Source of the DNA: Robiginitomaculum sp.
GTDB lineage: Bacteria > Pseudomonadota > Alphaproteobacteria > Caulobacterales > Maricaulaceae
DNA length: 64,000 nt
Assembly: GCA_002733605.1 (NCBI GenBank)
Contig: NVWK01000006.1
Location: 124,001-188,000 of the forward strand
Direction: 5' to 3'
Within the stretch, counting starts at the first letter, position 1; each line of letters starts with the position of its first letter. Of the stretch, positions 36,082-47,222 are shown one piece after another. The notes beneath the pieces were generated by a model. It worked only from the letters and a program-made list of their open reading frames with translations. It made no database searches and was not told the origin of the DNA. The position numbers and the translations under genes are program-made.

Positions 36082-38166
36082 ATGGCACGCGAATATAAAT
36101 TAGAAGATTACCGCAATTTTGGTATCATGGCCCACATCGATGCGGGTAAAACCACATGTACCGAGCGGATACTTTACTATACAGGCAAAAACCACAAAAT
36201 TGCCGAAGTTCATGATGGCGCTGCCACTATGGATTGGATGGAGCAAGAGCAAGAGCGCGGTATTACCATTACCTCTGCGGCGACAACCTGTTTTTGGCGC
36301 GGTAAGCGTTTGAACATCATTGACACACCGGGACACGTTGACTTCACAATCGAAGTTGAGCGTTCTTTGCGGGTTCTTGATGGTGCTGTTACGTTGCTGG
36401 ATGCCAATGCTGGCGTCGAGCCACAAACAGAAACTGTTTGGCGTCAGGCTGATAAGTATAATGTGCCTCGTATGGTCTTCATCAATAAAATGGACAAATT
36501 GGGCGCGGATTTTTACGCCTCTGTAGAGTCTATTCGTAAGCGCCTTGGTGCAAATGCTCTTGAGATGCAACTGCCAATCGGTGCCGAGAGCGAATTTACA
36601 GGCATGATCGATCTGGTCAAAATGCATGCCTATGTTTGGGAAGATAATGCGGATTTGGGTGCAAGCTTCGATACCGTTGATATTCCTGCTGATATGGCTG
36701 ACAAAGCTGCTGAATACCGTGAGAAGCTGGTTGAAGCCGTTGTCGAGTATGATGATGATCTTATGGAAGCTTATCTTGAGGGTGAAGAGCCTTCCAATGA
36801 ACAGATCATGGCGATTGTCCGTAAAGCAACGATTGCTGGCGAGATTGTGCCGATTTTCTGTGGCACTGCATTTAAAAACAAGGGTGTTCAGCCTTTGCTC
36901 GACGCCGTTGTTGATTATCTGCCAAGCCCGATGGATATTCCCGCGATTGCCGGTACTGACATGAAGACTGGCGAAGAAATAACCCGTAGGGCTGCTGATG
37001 ACGAGCCTTTGTCTTTGCTTGCCTTTAAAATCATGAATGACCCGTTTGTGGGTACATTGACATTTTGCCGTATCTATTCTGGTGTTCTGGAAACAGGTAC
37101 GACCTTGATGAATACGGTGAAGGAAAAGCGCGAACGCGTTGGTCGTATGTTGATCATGCATTCTAATGACCGTGATGATATCAAAGTGGCCTATGCTGGC
37201 GATATTGTGGCGATTGCCTCTCTGAAGCAAACCACAACCGGTGACACACTTGCAGATCTCAATCACCCTGTTATTCTTGAGCGCATGGAATTCCCCGAGC
37301 CTGTTATTGAAATCTCTGTTGAGCCTAAAACCAAGGTTGATCAAGAGAAGTTGGGCCTTGGCTTACAGCGTTTGGCGGCTGAAGATCCGTCCTTCCGCGT
37401 GACAACTGATCATGAATCCGGTCAGACCATCATGGCGGGCATGGGCGAGCTTCACTTGGACATTCTTGTGGATCGTCTGCGTCGTGAGTTTGGTGTTGAA
37501 GCCAATATCGGTCAGCCACAAGTGGCGTATCGTGAGACCCTTATCGGTCCAATCGACATTGATTATACCCACAAAAAGCAATCTGGTGGTTCCGGTCAAT
37601 TTGCGCGGGTCAAGATTAGATTCGAGCCGCTTGAAGCAGGTTCCGGCATTGAGTTTGAAAACACAATTGTTGGTGGTAATGTGCCTCGTGAATATATTCC
37701 GGGTGTTGAAAAAGGTATTCGCACAATGGCGGAATCAGGTCTTTTGGCTGGTTTCCCTGTGATCGACTTTAAAGCAACGCTTTATGACGGCGCTTATCAT
37801 GATGTTGATAGTTCCGTGATGGCTTTCGAAATCGCTGCCCGTGCAGCCTTCCGTGAAGTGGCAAAAGAGGGCGGTGCTAAACTGCTTGAGCCAATCATGA
37901 AGGTCGAAGTTGTGACGCCTGAAGATTATATGGGCGACGTGATTGGTGATTTAAGCTCCCGTCGGGGTCAAATTTCCGGTACAGAAGTACGCGGCGTGAC
38001 AACAGCTATCAATGCGATGGTGCCATTGGCGAACATGTTTGGCTATGTCAGTAATCTGCGCTCTATGTCACAAGGTCGTGCGCAATTTACCATGACGTTC
38101 GATCACTACGAAACAACACCGAAAGCAATTTCGGACGAAGTAATTTCTAAGCAGGGCGGTGCATAA
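36082..38166 (+). CDS. fusA: Elongation factor G
   Basis: Translocase GTPase of 694 residues, normal length. G1 is [16 protein letters not shown]3 is DTPGHVDF and G4 is NKMDK. Domains II to V are all present, with domain IV starting near [11 protein letters not shown]. Cytoplasmic. It follows rpsG by 8 bp and precedes tuf by 53 bp. Confidence 0.98.
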   Translation: MAREYKLEDYRNFGIMAHIDAGKTTCTERILYYTGKNHKIAEVHDGAATMDWMEQEQERGITITSAATTCFWRGKRLNIIDTPGHVDFTIEVERSLRVLDGAVTLLDANAGVEPQTETVWRQADKYNVPRMVFINKMDKLGADFYASVESIRKRLGANALEMQLPIGAESEFTGMIDLVKMHAYVWEDNADLGASFDTVDIPADMADKAAEYREKLVEAVVEYDDDLMEAYLEGEEPSNEQIMAIVRKATIAGEIVPIFCGTAFKNKGVQPLLDAVVDYLPSPMDIPAIAGTDMKTGEEITRRAADDEPLSLLAFKIMNDPFVGTLTFCRIYSGVLETGTTLMNTVKEKRERVGRMLIMHSNDRDDIKVAYAGDIVAIASLKQTTTGDTLADLNHPVILERMEFPEPVIEISVEPKTKVDQEKLGLGLQRLAAEDPSFRVTTDHESGQTIMAGMGELHLDILVDRLRREFGVEANIGQPQVAYRETLIGPIDIDYTHKKQSGGSGQFARVKIRFEPLEAGSGIEFENTIVGGNVPREYIPGVEKGIRTMAESGLLAGFPVIDFKATLYDGAYHDVDSSVMAFEIAARAAFREVAKEGGAKLLEPIMKVEVVTPEDYMGDVIGDLSSRRGQISGTEVRGVTTAINAMVPLANMFGYVSNLRSMSQGRAQFTMTFDHYETTPKAISDEVISKQGGA

Positions 38167-38219
38167 GCACAGCCCTGTTTTTTTTAACCTCCTAAGGTAA
38201 GAGAAGACGGAGAACTAAA

Positions 38220-39395
38220 ATGTCTAAAGAGAAGTTTGAACGCACGAAGCCGCATGCGAATATCGGTACGATTGGTCATGTTGACCATGGTAAGACGACG
38301 TTGACGGCTGCGATCACGAAGTATTTCGGTGAGTTTAAGGCGTATGACGAGATTGACGGCGCGCCTGAAGAAAAAGCACGTGGTATCACGATCAATACGG
38401 CTCACGTTGAATATGAAACAGATGCGCGTCACTATGCCCATGTGGATTGCCCTGGACATGCTGACTATGTTAAAAATATGATCACTGGTGCGGCCCAAAT
38501 GGACGGCGCTATCTTGGTTGTAAACGCGGCTGACGGCCCTATGCCACAAACCCGCGAGCATATCCTGCTTGCGCGTCAGGTTGGTGTGCCGGCGCTTGTT
38601 GTTTACATGAACAAGGTTGATCAGGTTGATGATGACGAGTTACTAGAGCTTGTTGAAATGGAAATCCGCGAACTTCTCAGCGCTTATGATTATCCTGGTG
38701 ATGATCTGCCTGTGATTGCCGGTTCTGCTTTGGCTGCCATGGAAGGCCGCAATCCTGAGATCGGCGAAGAAAGCATCCGTAAATTGATGGCGGCTGTTGA
38801 CGAATACATTCCACAGCCTGAACGTGATATTGATAAACCATTCCTATTGCCAATCGAAGATGTGTTCTCCATCTCTGGCCGTGGTACAGTTGTTACCGGT
38901 CGTGTTGAGCGTGGTGTTGTGAATGTTGGCGACGAAATTGAAATCGTTGGTATCAAAGATACACAGAAGACCACATGTACAGGTGTTGAAATGTTCCGCA
39001 AACTGCTTGACCGCGGAGAAGCTGGCGACAATATCGGTGCTTTGATCCGTGGTGTTGACCGCGAAAATGTCGAGCGTGGCCAAGTGCTTTGTAAGCCTGG
39101 TTCTGTGAAACCGCACAAGAAATTCGTTGGTGAGGCTTATATCCTGACCAAAGAAGAAGGCGGTCGTCATACTCCGTTTTTCACCAACTACCGTCCACAG
39201 TTTTACTTCCGTACAACGGATGTGACCGGTGTTGTGACTTTGAAAGACGGCGTTGAGATGGTTATGCCTGGCGACAATGTTGAAGTGAATGTCGAACTTA
39301 TCGTGCCTATCGCCATGGAAGAGAAGCTCCGCTTCGCGATCCGTGAAGGTGGCCGCACAGTAGGTGCCGGTGTCGTCTCTAAAATTATAGAGTAA
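38220..39395 (+). CDS. tuf: Elongation factor Tu
   Basis: Delivers aminoacyl-tRNA to the ribosome. Protein of 391 residues with [15 protein letters not shown] (G1), [21 protein letters not shown] (split here by function into the G3 region) and NKVDQVDD (G4). It is followed by a terminator and tRNA-Trp and secE, not by rpsJ. Only one tuf is in the window, where many relatives have two flanking the rif-str cluster. Confidence 0.98.
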   Translation: MSKEKFERTKPHANIGTIGHVDHGKTTLTAAITKYFGEFKAYDEIDGAPEEKARGITINTAHVEYETDARHYAHVDCPGHADYVKNMITGAAQMDGAILVVNAADGPMPQTREHILLARQVGVPALVVYMNKVDQVDDDELLELVEMEIRELLSAYDYPGDDLPVIAGSALAAMEGRNPEIGEESIRKLMAAVDEYIPQPERDIDKPFLLPIEDVFSISGRGTVVTGRVERGVVNVGDEIEIVGIKDTQKTTCTGVEMFRKLLDRGEAGDNIGALIRGVDRENVERGQVLCKPGSVKPHKKFVGEAYILTKEEGGRHTPFFTNYRPQFYFRTTDVTGVVTLKDGVEMVMPGDNVEVNVELIVPIAMEEKLRFAIREGGRTVGAGVVSKIIE

Positions 39396-39404
39396 AGTTT
39401 AAAG

Positions 39405-39436
39405 CCGCCCTTTCTACCAAGAGGGGGCGGTTTATT
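39405..39436 (+). terminator. Terminator after tuf
   Basis: CCGCCCTTTCT (39405-39415) pairs with AGAGGGGGCGG (39420-39430) using two G-U pairs around a 4-nt loop, followed by TTTATT. The short T-tract suggests partial read-through to tRNA-Trp. Confidence 0.7.
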
Positions 39437-39441
39437 GGCAT

Positions 39442-39517
39442 AGAGGCGTAGCTCAGTTGGTAGAGCATCGGTCTCCAAAACCGAGGGTCGTGAGTTCGAG
39501 TCTCTCCGCCTCTGCCA
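39442..39517 (+). tRNA. tRNA-Trp (CCA anticodon)
   Basis: Cloverleaf with acceptor arms AGAGGCG (39442-39448) and CGCCTCT (39507-39513), discriminator G and encoded CCA (39515-39517). The anticodon loop CTCCAAA has CCA at 39475-39477. T-loop GTTCGAGTC is present. The tuf-trnW-secE order is common in bacteria. Confidence 0.95.
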
Positions 39518-39639
39518 CTAAGCTCTAGACGAATACGCGAAAGATCCCGAGATTTTCTCTTGTGTCTGGTCGCGTTTTGGAGTTTAAGGCAACGAGAATT
39601 AAAATGCTGTAAAAAGCATCTAAAAAAGTGAAGAAGAGC

Positions 39640-39879
39640 ATGGCTGATAAAAAGGCAAAAGTTGGGTTGGTGAAATATCTTGGGCAAGTGCGTCAAGAGG
39701 GCCGTAAGGTTGTCTGGCCTACGCCGCGCGAGACGATGGTCACCACTATACTCGTTCTTATTATGATGGTGCTGTTTGGCATTTTCTTCTTCTTTGTGGA
39801 CTGGATTGCTGCGAACGGCACCCAGTTTTTACTGAATATCGGGACAACCAAGGGTCCCGGTTCTGGCGCAGGTGGTTAA
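39640..39879 (+). CDS. secE: Preprotein translocase subunit SecE
   Basis: Essential part of the SecYEG channel. Protein of 79 residues, the short alphaproteobacterial form with a single transmembrane helix at about 38-60. The conserved amphipathic part is LGQVRQEGRKVVWPTPRET. The start at 39640 (MADKKAK) is preferred over a GTG at 39628. Confidence 0.95.
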   Translation: MADKKAKVGLVKYLGQVRQEGRKVVWPTPRETMVTTILVLIMMVLFGIFFFFVDWIAANGTQFLLNIGTTKGPGSGAGG

Positions 39880-39882
39880 ATC

Positions 39883-40416
39883 ATGACGGCAAGATGGTAT
39901 ATTGTCCAAGCGCATTCGAATTTTGAGAAGCGCGTTAAGGAAAGTCTGGAAACAGAATCTGAACGTAAAGGTTTGGCGCATTTGTTTGAAGAAATCCTTG
40001 TGCCGACGGAACAGATCGTCGAAATTCGTCGGGGTCGCAAGGTCGAATCCGAGCGTAAATATTTTCCGGGCTATGTGCTTGTGAAAATGGATTTGACCGA
40101 TGAAGTTTATCATTTGGTGAAAAACACACCAAAGGTGAGCGGATTTTTGGGCTCGGCCAACAAGCCGATGCCTGTATCGGATAAAGAAGTACAAAGAATT
40201 GTTGGACAGATTGCGGAAGCCGAAGATGCGCCGCGTTCCATGATCGTTTTCGATGTTGGCGAAACCGTAAAAGTTATAGATGGACATTTTCAGTCGTTTA
40301 GTGGCGTTGTTGAAGATGTTGATGTGGAAAATGAGCGTCTGAAAGTGGCGATTAATATTTTTGGCCGGGCTACCCCGGTCGAGTTGGAATATGCGCAGGT
40401 CGAAAAACAGACTTAG
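39883..40416 (+). CDS. nusG: Transcription antitermination factor NusG
   Basis: Binds RNA polymerase and suppresses pausing. Protein of 177 residues with an NGN domain starting RWYIVQAHSNFEKRV, the FPGYVLVKM motif, and a C-terminal KOW domain with FDVGETVKVIDGHFQSFSGVVEDV. It begins 3 bp after secE. Confidence 0.97.
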   Translation: MTARWYIVQAHSNFEKRVKESLETESERKGLAHLFEEILVPTEQIVEIRRGRKVESERKYFPGYVLVKMDLTDEVYHLVKNTPKVSGFLGSANKPMPVSDKEVQRIVGQIAEAEDAPRSMIVFDVGETVKVIDGHFQSFSGVVEDVDVENERLKVAINIFGRATPVELEYAQVEKQT

Positions 40417-40521
40417 CGTATGAAATTGTTTGTGGGAGGTGAGGGCTAAGTCCAGCGCGAACCCGACCACGGACGCACCCTGCATATGACGCGGTGTTAT
40501 ATGCAAATATTGGAGTGAAAA

Positions 40522-40950
40522 ATGGCAAAAAAGATCGAGGGATACATCAAATTGATGGTTCCGGCGGGGACAGCCAACCCGTCACCACCACTAGGGCCTG
40601 CCTTGGGCCAACGTGGTGTAAATATTATGGAATTTACCAAAGCGTTTAACGCGAAAACAGCGGATCTGGAAAAAAGCATTCCGATTCCGACTGTGATCAC
40701 TGTCTATGCGGACAAATCGTTTACGTTTGAAACAAAAACGCCACCTGCGTCTTATTATCTTAAGAAGGCGGCTGGTTTGAAATCTGGTTCAACCGAACCT
40801 GGCCGTATTGTGGCCGCCACGGTGACAATGAAGCAGTGTCGTGAAATTGCCGAGCTGAAATTTGTGGATTTGAGCGCTAATGATCTAGATCAGGCGCAAA
40901 AAATTATCGCTGGATCTGCCCGTTCAATGGGCTTTGAGGTGTCGGAGTAA
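40522..40950 (+). CDS. rplK: 50S ribosomal protein L11
   Basis: Part of the GTPase-associated centre. Canonical protein of 142 residues with [20 protein letters not shown] and the C-terminal RNA-binding part ending [17 protein letters not shown] lies 8 nt before the ATG. The preceding 105 bp has no clear promoter. Confidence 0.97.
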   Translation: MAKKIEGYIKLMVPAGTANPSPPLGPALGQRGVNIMEFTKAFNAKTADLEKSIPIPTVITVYADKSFTFETKTPPASYYLKKAAGLKSGSTEPGRIVAATVTMKQCREIAELKFVDLSANDLDQAQKIIAGSARSMGFEVSE

Positions 40951-40953
40951 ATC

Positions 40954-41652
40954 ATGGCTAAACTAGGTAAAAGAACAATTGCTGCGCGCAGCAATGTAGA
41001 CCGTGAAGCGCTGTACACTGTAACAGACGCTGTCGGTATCGTAAAAACCAACGCGACCGCCAAATTCGATGAAACCATCGAAATGGCGATCAACCTGGGT
41101 GTTGATCCACGCCATGCGGACCAAATGGTTCGTGGTGTTTGTAATCTGCCAAATGGCACGGGCCGTAATGTCCGTGTCGCTGTATTTGCGAAAGACGCGA
41201 AAGCGGAAGAAGCTCTTGCAGCTGGTGCTGACATAGTTGGTGCTGACGATCTGGCGGCTAAAATACAAGCGGGCGAGATGGATTTTGACCGGGTAATTGC
41301 TACGCCGGACATGATGCCATTGGTTGGTCGTTTGGGTAAAATTCTAGGCCCTAAAGGCATGATGCCAAACCCACGTGTGGGTACGGTTACTGCCGATGTT
41401 GCCAAGGCTGTTAAGGATGCCAAGGGCGGCGCGGTCGAGTTTCGGGCTGAAAAAGCCGGAATTATCCACGTTGGTGTTGGCAAGGCCAGTTTTTCTGAGA
41501 CTGCTTTGGCTGAAAATGTTCAAAGCTTTCTAGGTGCGATCATGAAGGCCAAGCCAACAGGTGCCAAAGGTACATTTATGAAACGCGTCACATTGAGCTC
41601 GACCATGGGCCCAGGCGTGAGAATTGACCCGTCCGAAGCGACGTCGTCGTAA
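40954..41652 (+). CDS. rplA: 50S ribosomal protein L1
   Basis: L1-stalk protein of 232 residues. It has the conserved [20 protein letters not shown] region and [12 protein letters not shown]1 represses its own operon in many bacteria by binding the rplK leader. It begins 3 bp after rplK and is followed by two hairpins and the L10 leader. Confidence 0.97.
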   Translation: MAKLGKRTIAARSNVDREALYTVTDAVGIVKTNATAKFDETIEMAINLGVDPRHADQMVRGVCNLPNGTGRNVRVAVFAKDAKAEEALAAGADIVGADDLAAKIQAGEMDFDRVIATPDMMPLVGRLGKILGPKGMMPNPRVGTVTADVAKAVKDAKGGAVEFRAEKAGIIHVGVGKASFSETALAENVQSFLGAIMKAKPTGAKGTFMKRVTLSSTMGPGVRIDPSEATSS

Positions 41653-41664
41653 AAAGAGATTTTG

Positions 41665-41718
41665 GCGGGCTAGCGATAGCCCGCTAAATGCGTTGGAGAT
41701 GCCCATGTGGGCATTTTT
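41665..41718 (+). terminator. Twin hairpins after rplA (terminator/attenuator)
   Basis: First hairpin: GCGGGCTA and TAGCCCGC (41665-41684) with loop GCGA. Second: ATGCCCA and TGGGCAT (41699-41714) with a 2-nt loop, followed by TTTTT. The second fits a weak terminator between rplKA and rplJL. Confidence 0.65.
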
Positions 41719-41719
41719 A

Positions 41720-41923
41720 GCAATTGTCCGAGATCACTGGTGCGGAATTATCCGCTTAATTATGCCCGTGTGAGACAGCGCGAAAAAACTGATTTTGGTC
41801 GCTTGCGACCGGTTTGGTTTGAGCCCTGGGACAGACTGCCGCACTGGTGATTGTCCTTTACGGGGTGTTATCGGTGCACACTGAAGGTGACCCATGGGGG
41901 GTTGCCGCAACAGGGAGACCGCA
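41720..41923 (+). promoter_or_regulatory. L10 leader of rplJL
   Basis: A 204-bp untranslated stretch before rplJ with several pairing segments, ending in the GGGAGACC shortly before the ATG. In bacteria this leader is bound by L10-L12 for autogenous control; here position and richness in structure support it, but I did not fold it in full. Confidence 0.6.
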
Positions 41924-42439
41924 ATGGATCGCAAACAAAAACAGGAAATGATCAAAATGCTGGAAGGTATTTTTGATAGTTCCGGGTCCGTTGTCATGGC
42001 TGAATACTCGGGCATGACGGTTGCGGAACTGACAGATCTGCGCGCGCAATTACGTGAAAACGGCGCAACGATCAAAATTGTCAAAAACCGTCTCGCTAAA
42101 ATCGCACTTAAAGGTAAACCCGGTGAAGGTGTTGCAGATCTGTTTAAAGGTCCAGTAGCTATTGCTTACGCCGAGGATGTCATTGGTGCGCCTAAAGTGA
42201 GTGTAAAGTATGCTAAAGATAATGATTTATTCAATATTCTTGGCGGCTTTATGGGAGAAGAAATCTTTGACGTCGCTGGTATCGAGGCATTGTCCAAACT
42301 ACCGTCACGCGAAGAACTTATTGGTATGGTGGCTTCACGGCTTCTGGGTCAAGCTTCTCAAATCGGTCAGCGTCTTAATGCACCTGGTAGTGCCCTTGCG
42401 GGTGCCATTGGCGTCATTGAAGAACGTGCGACAGCTTAA
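41924..42439 (+). CDS. rplJ: 50S ribosomal protein L10
   Basis: Base of the L7/L12 stalk. Protein of 171 residues with MAEYSGMTVAELTDLRAQLRE and KIVKNRLAKIAL; the C-terminal helix ending GVIEERATA carries the L12-binding sites. The start at 41924 (MDRKQKQEM) follows GGGAGACC; the frame is open to 41894 but those residues are not conserved. Confidence 0.97.
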   Translation: MDRKQKQEMIKMLEGIFDSSGSVVMAEYSGMTVAELTDLRAQLRENGATIKIVKNRLAKIALKGKPGEGVADLFKGPVAIAYAEDVIGAPKVSVKYAKDNDLFNILGGFMGEEIFDVAGIEALSKLPSREELIGMVASRLLGQASQIGQRLNAPGSALAGAIGVIEERATA

Positions 42440-42495
42440 CGTCAGGCTCGTAACACTCGAACTGAACTAACTATTTAAACTAAAGGAAGTAAATT

Positions 42496-42867
42496 ATGGC
42501 TGATGTAGCTAAACTTGCTAAAGACTTGATGGCTCTTACCATCATGGAAGCAAAAGAACTGAATGATATTCTTGAAGAAAATGGCATTAAAGCTGCTGCT
42601 GCTGTTGCAGTTGCTGGCCCTGCTGGTGGTGACGCCGGTGCTGCTGCCGAAGAGCAAACCGAATTTGACGTAATTCTTGCGTCATTTGGTGAAAAGAAAA
42701 TCAACGTGATTAAAGAAGTCCGTTCCATCACGGGTCTTGGCCTCAAAGAAGCTAAAGACCTTGTAGAGAGCGCACCTAAAGCCGTTAAGGAAGGTGTCTC
42801 TAAGGACGAAGCTGAAGAGATCAAAGCCAAGCTGGAAGCAGCTGGCGCGACCGCTGAAGTTAAGTAA
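42496..42867 (+). CDS. rplL: 50S ribosomal protein L7/L12
   Basis: Flexible stalk protein that recruits translation GTPases. Protein of 123 residues with an N-terminal dimerisation domain, an Ala/Gly-rich hinge ([21 protein letters not shown]) and a C-terminal domain [21 protein letters not shown]. Strong AAAGGAAG before the ATG matches its need for four copies per ribosome. Confidence 0.97.
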   Translation: MADVAKLAKDLMALTIMEAKELNDILEENGIKAAAAVAVAGPAGGDAGAAAEEQTEFDVILASFGEKKINVIKEVRSITGLGLKEAKDLVESAPKAVKEGVSKDEAEEIKAKLEAAGATAEVK

Positions 42868-42874
42868 AACTACC

Positions 42875-42912
42875 TCCCGGTGCGTGCGTTGTACGCGCCG
42901 GGATTTACTTTG
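42875..42912 (+). terminator. Attenuator hairpin between rplL and rpoB
   Basis: TCCCGGTGCGT (42875-42885) pairs with ACGCGCCGGGA (42893-42903) with one G-U, then TTTACTTTG. A partial terminator here is classic for setting the ratio of ribosomal protein to RNA polymerase. Confidence 0.6.
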
Positions 42913-43022
42913 CGCTAAGTGAAAAAGCGTACTGAGCGGAACAGTTCAAATCCGTGAAAAAATTTTCTGAAGAGGGCGCGTATTGCAAGACGCCCCATCT
43001 TCTTATTGTAAAGGTGTTTTTG

Positions 43023-46000
43023 ATGTCGCTCACATTTACTGGCAAAAAACGTATTCGTAAAAGCTTTGGTCGCATTCCTGATGTGATTCGGATGCCTAAC
43101 CTCATCGAGGTTCAGAAGAGCTCGTATAAACAATTCCTACAAATAGATGTTCCCCACGAAGATCGTGGCGATTTGGGTATGAACGGTGTGTTTACATCCG
43201 TATTCCCTGTTCGCGATTTCTCGGATCGGGCCGTTTTGGAATATGTGTCTTTCTCATTCGATAAGCCTAAATTTGACGAAGAAGAGTGTCAGCAGCGCGA
43301 TATTACATTCGCAGCGCCGCTCAAAGTTAAAATGCGGTTGGTCGTGTTTGATATTGATGATGATACAGGTGCCCGCTCGGTTAAAGATATTAAAGAGCAA
43401 GAAGTTTACATGGGCGACATGCCTTTGATGACTGAAAAAGGTACATTTATTGTCAACGGCACAGAGCGTGTGATTGTCTCGCAAATGCACCGTTCACCCG
43501 GCGTGTTTTTTGACCATGATAAAGGCAACAGCCATTCATCAGGTAAAATTCTGCATTCTGCCCGGATCATTCCTTACCGTGGGTCATGGCTTGATTTTGA
43601 ATTTGATGCCAAAGATATTCTGCATGCGCGTATTGACCGTAAACGGAAATTGCCAGCAACAACGATTTTGTATGCGCTTGGTATGACCAAGGAAGATATT
43701 CTTGCCGAATTTTACGAGAATATTGAATACACTCGCAATAAATCCAAGGGTGGCTGGAATTTGGCCTTTAACGCCGATAATTACCGTGGTTCGAAACTAT
43801 TGAATGATTTGATCGATGCCAAAACCGGTGAAACTATTGCCCCTGCGGGTCGTAAACTGACCAAACGTGGTGCCAAGAAATTAGCAGATAACGGTTTGAA
43901 AACATTGCTCATTGCCGATGAGGAATTGGCAGAGCGTTATGCGGCTGAAGACATTGTCAATGTGAAAACAGGCGAGATTTACGCTGAAGGCAATGACGAG
44001 TTGAGCATGGAAATTCTCGAGCAAATCAACGAGGCTGGCATTACATCTTTGTCCGTGCTTAATATTGACCATATCAATGTTGGTCCATTTATCCGCAATA
44101 CATTGGCAGCGGATAAGAATGATTGCCGTGATGGCGCGCTTGTTGATATTTATCGTGTGATGCGTCCGGGCGAGCCACCAACTCCTGAAACAGCAGATGC
44201 TTTGTTCCAGAGCCTGTTCTTTGAATCGGATCGTTATGATCTATCCGCTGTTGGCCGGGTGAAAATGAATATGCGTTTGAATCTGGAATGCGATGATGAA
44301 ATTCGCGTTTTACGTAAGGAAGATTTGCTGGCTGTTGTGGATACATTGGTGAAGTTGAAAGACGGCATTGGCCAAACTGATGATATTGACAATCTTGGCA
44401 ATCGCCGGGTGCGCTCTGTTGGTGAATTGATGCAAAATCAGTACCGTATCGGTTTGTTGCGTATGGAACGTGCGATCAAAGAACGTATGACATCTGTGGA
44501 TATCGAAACTGTGATGCCACATGATTTGATTAACGCGAAACCTGCTGCGGCCGTTGTGCGCGAGTTTTTTGGCTCGTCCCAATTGTCCCAGTTTATGGAT
44601 CAGACCAATCCTTTGTCTGAGATTACCCATAAACGTCGCTTGTCTGCGCTTGGCCCTGGTGGTCTGACCCGCGAACGGGCCGGTTTTGAAGTTCGGGATG
44701 TGCATCCAACCCATTATGGTCGTATTTGCCCGATTGAAACGCCCGAGGGCCCGAATATTGGTCTGATTAACTCGTTGGCGACCCATGCGCGTATCAATAA
44801 ATACGGCTTTATCGAAAGCCCGTATCGCCGCATTATCAAAGGTAAAGTGACCAATGATGTGCAGTATATTTCTGCCATGGAAGAGGCGCGCTATAAAATT
44901 GCGCAGGCCAATGCGGAAGTAGACGAAAACTCTGTGCTCGTTGGTGACTTCATTACCTGTCGTGTGCAGGGTGATGTGACCCTGGTCGAGCGTGATGATA
45001 TTGATTTCATCGATGTGTCCCCGAAACAGCTTGTGTCTGTTGCGACGTCGCTTATCCCGTTCCTTGAACATGATGATGCGAACCGGGCCTTGATGGGATC
45101 AAATATGATGCGCCAAGCCGTGCCTTTGTTGAAAGCGGAAGCCCCGCTTGTGGGGACCGGTATGGAATCCGTTGTGGCTCTGGATTCTGGTGCTACGATT
45201 GCGGCAAAACGTGAAGGTATTGTTGAACAGGTTGACGCAAGACGGATTGTTGTTCGGGCCAATAAAGAGACCGATCTGACGAAATCCGGCGTGGATATCT
45301 ACAATTTGTTGAAATTCCAACGCTCAAACCAAAGTACATGTATTAACCAGACCCCGCTTGTGAGAGTTGGTGATGTGATTAAAGCAGGCGATATTATTGC
45401 CGATGGCCCGTCTACACAACTTGGCGAGCTTGCGCTTGGTAAAAACGTGCTTGTGGCCTTTATGCCATGGAACGGCTTTAACTATGAGGATAGTATCCTA
45501 ATCTCAGAGCGTATTGTGCGTGATGATGTCTATACATCTTTGCATTTGGAAGAGTTCTCCGTTATGGCCCGCGATACAAAGCTTGGGCCTGAAGAAATTA
45601 CCCGCGATATTCCAAACGTTGGTGAAGAAGCTCTGCGTAATCTTGATGAAGCCGGTATTGTGGCTGTGGGCGCGGAAGTGCATGCGGGCGACATTCTGGT
45701 GGGTAAAGTGACACCGAAAGGCGAAAGCCCGATGACGCCGGAAGAAAAACTTCTGCGCGCTATCTTTGGTGAAAAAGCTTCTGACGTTCGCGATACAAGT
45801 TTGAAAATGTCTCCGGGATCATCCGGTACCGTTGTTGAAGTGCGGGTGTTTAACCGTCACGGCGTCGAAAAAGACGAACGGGCATTGCAAATCGAGCGTG
45901 AAGAGATCGAAAGTCTCGGAAAAGATCGTGATGATGAGTTGTCCATTCTTGAGCGTAATATTTACGCCCATGTTCAAAGTACATTGCTCGGTAAAAAAGC

Positions 46001-47099
46001 CGTTTCGGGCCCGCGTGGGTTTAGAAAAGGCCCTGTCACCGAGGAAACTCTGGCTGAAATTCCACGTTCGGATTGGTGGCGCATCGGTGTTGATGACGAG
46101 AAAGCGATTGGCGAGCTTGAAGCTCTGAAAACCCAATATGATACGTCAAAAGCCAAGCTTGATGCCCGCTTTGAAGATAAGGTTGATAAGCTCCAGCGTG
46201 GTGATGAACTTGCGCCTGGCGTGATGAAAATGGTCAAAGTGTTTGTGGCTGTGAAGCGTAAGTTGCAACCGGGCGATAAAATGGCTGGACGTCATGGCAA
46301 CAAAGGTGTGATTTCTAAAATCAACCCTGTGGAAGACATGCCGTATCTCTCAACTGGTCAAGCGGTTGATATCGTATTGAATCCGCTCGGCGTGCCGTCG
46401 CGGATGAATATTGGTCAAATCCTTGAAACCCATTTGGGTTGGGCCTGTGCAGGCATGGGTAAATTAATCGATGATGCTCTTAAAGCCTATCGTCTCGATG
46501 GGGATATGGGACCTTTGAAACTGTCTTTGGAAAATGCGTACGGCGATATTGCGTTGCCACGTAAAAACGAAGAGCTGGTCGAGTTGGCCAGTAATGTGAC
46601 GAATGGTGTTCCGATTGCCACCCCTGTTTTTGATGGTGCCCATGAAGACGACATTGTTGAGATGTTGAAAAAAGCAGGCCTGACCAGTTCAGGTCAGGAA
46701 ATGCTCACCGATGGTCGTACGGGTGAAACCTTCACGCGTCCGGTTACTGTTGGCTATAAATATTTGCTGAAACTGCACCATTTGGTCGATGATAAAATTC
46801 ATGCCCGTTCTATTGGGCCATACTCTCTGGTCACCCAGCAGCCCCTTGGCGGTAAAGCCCAATTTGGTGGTCAGCGCTTTGGTGAGATGGAAGTTTGGGC
46901 CTTGGAAGCTTACGGTGCGGCTTACACCTTGCAAGAAATGCTCACGGTTAAATCCGATGATGTTGCTGGCCGGACTAAAGTTTACGAAAGTATTGTCCGT
47001 GGTGATGATGCGTTCGAAGCCGGTATTCCGGAAAGCTTTAACGTGCTGATTAAAGAGATCCGTTCTTTGGGTCTGAACATTGAATTGACGAACGGTTAG
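43023..47099 (+). CDS. rpoB: RNA polymerase beta subunit
   Basis: Catalytic subunit of 1358 residues, normal for the class. The rifampicin region at about 514-575 ([19 protein letters not shown], then [20 protein letters not shown]) carries the sensitive residues Asp, His and Ser/Ala as in wild type. Other landmarks are [17 protein letters not shown] and the C-terminal [21 protein letters not shown]. The start at 43023 ([16 protein letters not shown]) matches family; the frame is open further upstream. Confidence 0.98.
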   Translation: MSLTFTGKKRIRKSFGRIPDVIRMPNLIEVQKSSYKQFLQIDVPHEDRGDLGMNGVFTSVFPVRDFSDRAVLEYVSFSFDKPKFDEEECQQRDITFAAPLKVKMRLVVFDIDDDTGARSVKDIKEQEVYMGDMPLMTEKGTFIVNGTERVIVSQMHRSPGVFFDHDKGNSHSSGKILHSARIIPYRGSWLDFEFDAKDILHARIDRKRKLPATTILYALGMTKEDILAEFYENIEYTRNKSKGGWNLAFNADNYRGSKLLNDLIDAKTGETIAPAGRKLTKRGAKKLADNGLKTLLIADEELAERYAAEDIVNVKTGEIYAEGNDELSMEILEQINEAGITSLSVLNIDHINVGPFIRNTLAADKNDCRDGALVDIYRVMRPGEPPTPETADALFQSLFFESDRYDLSAVGRVKMNMRLNLECDDEIRVLRKEDLLAVVDTLVKLKDGIGQTDDIDNLGNRRVRSVGELMQNQYRIGLLRMERAIKERMTSVDIETVMPHDLINAKPAAAVVREFFGSSQLSQFMDQTNPLSEITHKRRLSALGPGGLTRERAGFEVRDVHPTHYGRICPIETPEGPNIGLINSLATHARINKYGFIESPYRRIIKGKVTNDVQYISAMEEARYKIAQANAEVDENSVLVGDFITCRVQGDVTLVERDDIDFIDVSPKQLVSVATSLIPFLEHDDANRALMGSNMMRQAVPLLKAEAPLVGTGMESVVALDSGATIAAKREGIVEQVDARRIVVRANKETDLTKSGVDIYNLLKFQRSNQSTCINQTPLVRVGDVIKAGDIIADGPSTQLGELALGKNVLVAFMPWNGFNYEDSILISERIVRDDVYTSLHLEEFSVMARDTKLGPEEITRDIPNVGEEALRNLDEAGIVAVGAEVHAGDILVGKVTPKGESPMTPEEKLLRAIFGEKASDVRDTSLKMSPGSSGTVVEVRVFNRHGVEKDERALQIEREEIESLGKDRDDELSILERNIYAHVQSTLLGKKAVSGPRGFRKGPVTEETLAEIPRSDWWRIGVDDEKAIGELEALKTQYDTSKAKLDARFEDKVDKLQRGDELAPGVMKMVKVFVAVKRKLQPGDKMAGRHGNKGVISKINPVEDMPYLSTGQAVDIVLNPLGVPSRMNIGQILETHLGWACAGMGKLIDDALKAYRLDGDMGPLKLSLENAYGDIALPRKNEELVELASNVTNGVPIATPVFDGAHEDDIVEMLKKAGLTSSGQEMLTDGRTGETFTRPVTVGYKYLLKLHHLVDDKIHARSIGPYSLVTQQPLGGKAQFGGQRFGEMEVWALEAYGAAYTLQEMLTVKSDDVAGRTKVYESIVRGDDAFEAGIPESFNVLIKEIRSLGLNIELTNG

Positions 47100-47123
47100 T
47101 TTATCTAACTGCGTGTTTTTACG

Positions 47124-47149
47124 GGTGCGAATATGCATATTCGCACCCA
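47124..47149. repeat. 26-bp perfect palindrome between rpoB and rpoC
   Basis: GGGTGCGAATATG followed directly by its exact complement, with no spacer. It is 25 bp after the rpoB stop and could form a cruciform or, in RNA, a hairpin with a tight loop. Confidence 0.85.
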
Positions 47150-47162
47150 CATTCTAAGTAAC

Positions 47163-47203
47163 GCATTTTCACAAAAACCGGTTCCCACTTTTTGTGAAAA
47201 TGC
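47163..47203. repeat. 15-bp-arm inverted repeat (REP-like) between rpoB and rpoC
   Basis: GCATTTTCACAAAAA (47163-47177) and its exact complement (47189-47203) enclose an 11-nt loop CCGGTTCCCAC. The loop-and-arm pattern resembles palindromic intergenic repeats widespread in alphaproteobacteria. Confidence 0.85.
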
Positions 47204-47222
47204 TTTTGATAAGGAGAATACC

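Noticed and set aside
36100..37344. Long open frame (414 codons) on the strand opposite fusA
   Set aside because: It is the complement of a highly conserved elongation factor gene with strong codon bias; it has no domain-like features and no ribosome-binding site.
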